From: Cellulomonas sp. APG4
GTDB taxonomy: Bacteria > Actinomycetota > Actinomycetes > Actinomycetales > Cellulomonadaceae
Direction of reading: 5' to 3'
Assembly: GCF_009996735.1 (NCBI RefSeq)
Contig: NZ_JAACYI010000001.1
Coordinates: 8,522-72,521, forward strand
Length of the DNA stretch: 64,000 nucleotides
Shown here: positions 61,435-64,000 of the stretch, piece by piece
Numbering within the stretch: position 1 is the first letter of the stretch
Layout: every line of letters starts with the position of its first letter
The notes under the pieces: model-generated
What the model was told of the DNA's origin: nothing
Seen by the model: the letters and a program-made list of their open reading frames with translations, nothing else
Databases searched by the model: none
Translations under genes and position numbers: made by a program

Positions 61435-62121
61435 TCAGCCCTGCGCGTGCACCGCCCGACGGCGCACCCCTGCGAGGTGGCTCCGCATCGCGTCGGCGGC
61501 CCCTTCGGCGTCACCGGCCTCGACGGCCGCCAGCACGGCGGCGTGCTCCGCGAGAGCCTCGTCGGCGTCGGTCACCACACCGCCAGGGAAGCGACGGAAC
61601 CGGTGTGCGTGCGCCGCGGTCGTCGCGAGCGCCGCCTCGAGGAACGCGTTGCCCGAGGCGTGCACCAGCACCTGGTGGAACTCGACGTCGGCGCGCAGGT
61701 ACTGCTGGACGTCGTGCGCCGAGGGGCCACGGGGCGCCGTCGCCATCCGTGCGTGCACCTCGCGCAGCCGCACGGCCACCGCGTCGTCGCCCGCGGCGCT
61801 CGCGAGCGCGGCACCGGTGGGCTCGAGCAGCGCACGCACGTCCATGAGCTGGGCGAACTGCTCCTCGGTGAGCAGCGGCGCGACCTGGAACCCGCGCAGG
61901 GGCACGCGCTCGACCAGCCCGCTCGCCGCGGCGCGGCTCAGGGCCTCCCGCACGGGTGTGGGCGAGACGCCCCAGGTGCGCGCGAGGTGGTCGATGCGCA
62001 GCGGGCTCCCGGGGGGCGCGTGACCCTCGAGCAGCAGCTCGACGAGCTGGTCGTGCACCTCGTCGACCAGGGTGCGCCGTTCGACCTTGACACCCGCCGG
62101 GGCCGTTGCTTCACTCGACAC
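61435..62121 (-). CDS. GntR/FadR-family transcriptional regulator
   Basis: 228 residues from the GTG at 62119-62121. Winged helix-turn-helix (LVDEVHDQLVELLLEG, LARTWGVSPTPVREALSRAAASGLVERVPLRG) followed by an all-helical FCD domain with likely metal ligands in ADVEFHQVLVHASGNAFLE and later histidines. Divergent from the isomerase gene, which it probably controls; effector likely a small organic acid. A TTG at 62151 would add ten residues but would overlap the opposing start codon. Confidence 0.88.
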   Translation of the reverse strand: MSSEATAPAGVKVERRTLVDEVHDQLVELLLEGHAPPGSPLRIDHLARTWGVSPTPVREALSRAAASGLVERVPLRGFQVAPLLTEEQFAQLMDVRALLEPTGAALASAAGDDAVAVRLREVHARMATAPRGPSAHDVQQYLRADVEFHQVLVHASGNAFLEAALATTAAHAHRFRRFPGGVVTDADEALAEHAAVLAAVEAGDAEGAADAMRSHLAGVRRRAVHAQG

Positions 62122-62150
62122 GAACGGAATCGTATAGGAAATAGAGGCCA
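62122..62150. promoter_or_regulatory. Compact divergent promoter of the GntR and isomerase genes
   Basis: Only about 30 bp separate the two starts. CGTATAGGAAATAGA is AT-rich; TATAGG at 62132-62137 could serve as -10 for the plus gene and TATACG (complement of the same island) for the minus gene. A GntR operator would have to overlap both. Confidence 0.5.
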
Positions 62151-63137
62151 ATGGTGGCTCCCCTGCCCTCGTCCGACACCCGTACCGAGGCCCCGTGGGG
62201 CAGTACCGACTGGCCGGTGGCGGCGGCGATGCTCCCGTTCCCGGCGAGCCAGGACGCGTCCGCGCAGACCTGGCTCGCCCAGCTCGCCGAGGTGGCCTAC
62301 GAGGGCTTCACCGAGGTCGACCTGACGGACTCCTGGGTGCGCGTGGGCGACCTCGCGCCGTCGCGGCTCACCGAGCTCGCCGACGTGCTGGGCCGTGCGG
62401 GGCTGAGGGCCGAGGCGGTCTCAGCGATCCGGCGCAGCGTCATCGACCCCGAGCACGGCGCCGAGAACCTCGCCTACTCGCACCGCGTGATCGACGCCGC
62501 GGCGAGCCTCGGCTGCTCGGTGGTGAGCGTGGGTCTGCACCGGCCACTGCTCCCGGAGCAGCAGCGGGTGCTGTGGTTCTGGACGGTCGACGGCCCGCGC
62601 GACGACGACTCGACGGAGACCTGGCGGCTCGCGGTCGCCCGGCTGCGCGAGCTGGGTGAGCACGCGGCCGACGTCGGGCTCGACCTCTCGCTCGAGATGT
62701 ACGAGGACACCCTGCTGGGCTCGTCGGCCTCGGCCGTGCGCCTGGTCGAGGACATCGCGCACCCGGCCGTGGGTCTCAACCCGGACCTGGGCAACCTGTT
62801 CCGCCTGCACCGCGACGTCGAGGACTTCCAGCAGGCCGTCGCTGCGTGCCTGCCCGTCTCGAACTACTGGCACGTCAAGAGCTACCACCGCGACCACGAC
62901 CCGCGCACCGGTGCCGTGACCGCGGTCCCGGCGCCCATGGCGCACGGGTCGGTCAACTACCGCCAGGCGATCCGCACCGCGCTGGAGGTCGGCTTCGCCG
63001 GTCCCTTCTGCGTCGAGCACTACGGCGGCGACGGACTGGCGGTGATGGCCGAGAACCACCGCTACCTGCGCCGGCTGCTCGCCGTCGCGACGGGTGAGGT
63101 CGCACGCGAGGCGAGCACACGCGGGGTGACCCCGTGA
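62151..63137 (+). CDS. Sugar phosphate isomerase/epimerase-like TIM-barrel protein
   Basis: 328 residues of the AP endonuclease 2/xylose isomerase-like fold. Metal-site segments: VGLHRPLLP, LSLEMYEDTLLG (Glu), GLNPDLGNLF (Asp), YWHVKSYHRDHD (His) and GPFCVEHYGGDG (Glu). With a beta-hydroxyacid dehydrogenase shortly downstream and a GntR regulator upstream, it could act like hydroxypyruvate or 2-oxo-tetronate isomerase. ATG at 62151; a GTG one codon later has better spacing from AGAGG. Confidence 0.85.
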   Translation: MVAPLPSSDTRTEAPWGSTDWPVAAAMLPFPASQDASAQTWLAQLAEVAYEGFTEVDLTDSWVRVGDLAPSRLTELADVLGRAGLRAEAVSAIRRSVIDPEHGAENLAYSHRVIDAAASLGCSVVSVGLHRPLLPEQQRVLWFWTVDGPRDDDSTETWRLAVARLRELGEHAADVGLDLSLEMYEDTLLGSSASAVRLVEDIAHPAVGLNPDLGNLFRLHRDVEDFQQAVAACLPVSNYWHVKSYHRDHDPRTGAVTAVPAPMAHGSVNYRQAIRTALEVGFAGPFCVEHYGGDGLAVMAENHRYLRRLLAVATGEVAREASTRGVTP

Positions 63138-63223
63138 CCGCCCGCACCGCCATCAGGGCGGCCGGGAACACCCCCGCTCGCACCACGACCACGACCACGA
63201 CCACGACAGAGGTGACCCCGTGA
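63134..63223 (+). CDS. 29-residue poly-threonine mini-ORF, copy 1
   Basis: GTG overlapping the isomerase stop by 4 bp; translation MTARTAIRAAGNTPAR, nine threonines, EVTP, stop. Its stop overlaps the next GTG. It resembles no known family. It could be a coupled leader peptide, or a side effect of repeat expansion. Confidence 0.4.
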   Translation: MTARTAIRAAGNTPARTTTTTTTTTEVTP

Positions 63224-63309
63224 TCGCCCGCACCACCGCCACGGCGGCCCTGAGCGCCCCCGCACGCACCACGACCACGACCACGACCACGACAGAGGTG
63301 ACCCGGTGA
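63220..63309 (+). CDS. 29-residue poly-threonine mini-ORF, copy 2
   Basis: Starts GTG overlapping copy 1's stop; translation MIARTTATAALSAPAR, nine threonines, EVTR, stop overlapping the dehydrogenase GTG at 63306. An in-frame GAGGTG before each junction acts as a ribosome site. Same length as copy 1, with several substitutions in the first half. Confidence 0.4.
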   Translation: MIARTTATAALSAPARTTTTTTTTTEVTR

Positions 63310-64000
63310 TCGCCGTCCTCGGCCTCGGCGCCATGGGACTGCCCATGGCCACCCACCTCGCGCGCACGTTCGAGGTCCGCGCGTTCGACGTCGCCGCGGC
63401 GCGGCTCGACCTCGCGGCCGAGGCCGGCGTCGCCGGGGCCCTCTCGCCGGTCGAGGCCGCACGCGGAGCCGACGTCGTGCTCGTGGGCGTCCGCGACGCC
63501 GCTCAGCTCGAGCAGGCGCTCTTCGCCGACGACGGCGCGGTGCACGGTCTCGCCGCGGGAGCGGTCGTGGTGCTGACGTCGACCGTCGGCGCCCCGGCCG
63601 CGCAGTCCGCGGCCGGCCGCCTCGCCGTCCACGGCGTCCACCTGGTCGACGCCCCGGTGAGCGGGGGTCCGGTGCGCGCCGGCACGGGCGACCTGCTGAT
63701 CATGGTGGGCGCGCCCGACGACGCGCTCGGGCTCGCCCGCCCGGTGCTCGAGGAGCTGTCCTCGACCCTCGCGGTCGTGGGACCGCGCGTGGGCGACGGC
63801 CAGGTGCTCAAGACCGTCAACCAGCTGCTGTGCGGGATCCACACCGCGGCGGCCGCCGAGGCGCTCGCCCTCGCGCACGCGCTGGGGCTCGACCTCGACG
63901 CGACCCTCGACGTGCTCGGTGCCGGCGCGGCCGCCTCGTTCATGCTCGCCGACCGCGGCCCACGCATCGCGGCGCGCCTCACGGGGCGCGAGCCCGAGCT
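63306..64000 (+). CDS. Beta-hydroxyacid dehydrogenase (tartronate-semialdehyde reductase / 3-hydroxyisobutyrate dehydrogenase family), 3' end cut
   Basis: First 231 codons are visible, and the frame is open at the right edge. Rossmann motif IAVLGLGAMGLPMATHLA, substrate motif DAPVSGGPVRAGTGDL (115-130) and catalytic Lys169 in LKTVNQLLCG. NAD(P)H-dependent. Next to an isomerase-like gene and GntR regulator this suggests a small sugar-acid pathway (LtnD/GarR-like), which is inference. Translationally coupled to the preceding mini-ORF. Confidence 0.88.
   Translation, partial: MIAVLGLGAMGLPMATHLARTFEVRAFDVAAARLDLAAEAGVAGALSPVEAARGADVVLVGVRDAAQLEQALFADDGAVHGLAAGAVVVLTSTVGAPAAQSAAGRLAVHGVHLVDAPVSGGPVRAGTGDLLIMVGAPDDALGLARPVLEELSSTLAVVGPRVGDGQVLKTVNQLLCGIHTAAAAEALALAHALGLDLDATLDVLGAGAAASFMLADRGPRIAARLTGREPE

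Larger units (their letters stand above)
63131..63309. repeat. Two 86-bp tandem units at the isomerase/dehydrogenase junction
   Basis: Units start at 63134 and 63220, and the dehydrogenase start at 63306 continues the same spacing. Each ends with eight or nine ACC/ACG codons, then ACAGAGGTGACCCsGTGA. The isomerase 3' end GGGGTGACCCCGTGA has the same tail, so the stop/start junction is present three times. Confidence 0.95.

Noticed and set aside
61341-61514. Longer N-terminus of the EAL-DICT protein
   Set aside because: It would overlap the GntR gene's 3' end, and a strong AGGAGG precedes the GTG at 61340.
63131-63309. CRISPR or simple intergenic microsatellite
   Set aside because: Units contain in-phase coupled start/stop junctions and no spacers; described as mini-ORFs instead.

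Overview
The window is very GC-rich, codon third positions are almost always G or C, and genes are packed into operons with 1- or 4-bp stop/start overlaps. Gene content (chitin, cello-oligosaccharide and beta-1,3-glucan enzymes) and architecture point to a polysaccharide-degrading actinobacterium, most likely Cellulomonas or a close relative in the Cellulomonadaceae; this placement is inference. No tRNA, rRNA, CRISPR array, transposase or prophage gene was seen.

Left part (1-12.4 kb) is a chitin / N-acetylglucosamine locus: a secreted AA10 lytic polysaccharide monooxygenase with at least two CBM5-type modules (cut by the left edge), a large LuxR-type regulator, then nagB, a ROK sugar kinase, two permeases and a binding protein of a Das-like ABC importer on the minus strand, facing nagA and a GH20 hexosaminidase on the plus strand. 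Together they cover chitin attack, uptake of chito-oligosaccharides, hydrolysis to GlcNAc, phosphorylation, deacetylation and deamination to fructose-6-phosphate. A related 15-bp operator-like site occurs inside the divergent promoter region and again upstream of the LuxR gene.

12.4-14.8 kb carries a cupin, a YihY-type membrane protein and a catalase-fold-like protein. 15.1-21.0 kb is a complete cello-oligosaccharide operon (binding protein, two permeases, GH1 beta-glucosidase, LacI regulator) preceded by two CebR/CelR-type palindromes. 21.0-33.1 kb is mixed: VIT-family transporter, two alpha/beta hydrolases, a membrane GGDEF-EAL protein, a CDF transporter coupled to a short substrate-binding lipoprotein, a zinc-ribbon membrane protein, a His-tailed EamA transporter followed by a USP protein and a pair of CrcB/Fluc fluoride channels, a YyaL-type thioredoxin-fold protein and a small DUF4287 protein. 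33.3-39.4 kb has an orphan UPF0014 permease and an assimilatory nitrate module (NarK, nitrate reductase, FAD/[2Fe-2S] electron-transfer protein).

39.3-54.9 kb holds a PQQ-like beta-propeller, an NDH-2/AIF-like flavoprotein, a FUSC protein, a CE1758/CE1759-type flavin monooxygenase pair, a scar that looks like a lost [NiFe]-hydrogenase operon, an RDD protein, arginine deiminase, an old-yellow-enzyme-type reductase, a DUF885 hydrolase and an SDR reductase. 54.9-61.4 kb is a candidate beta-1,3-glucan locus: GH81 endo-glucanase, membrane-anchored adaptor, GT2 synthase and upstream EAL-DICT protein. The right end (61.4-64 kb) has a GntR regulator divergent from a sugar isomerase-like gene, followed by two 86-bp repeat units that each encode a 29-residue poly-threonine mini-ORF, and a beta-hydroxyacid dehydrogenase cut by the right edge.

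Recurring non-coding structure includes two families of dispersed intergenic inverted repeats (each present twice), hairpins just after both sugar-binding-protein genes, tandem duplications that include gene stop codons, and many TAGCGT-type -10 boxes placed 6-7 bp before start codons, which suggests leaderless transcripts.
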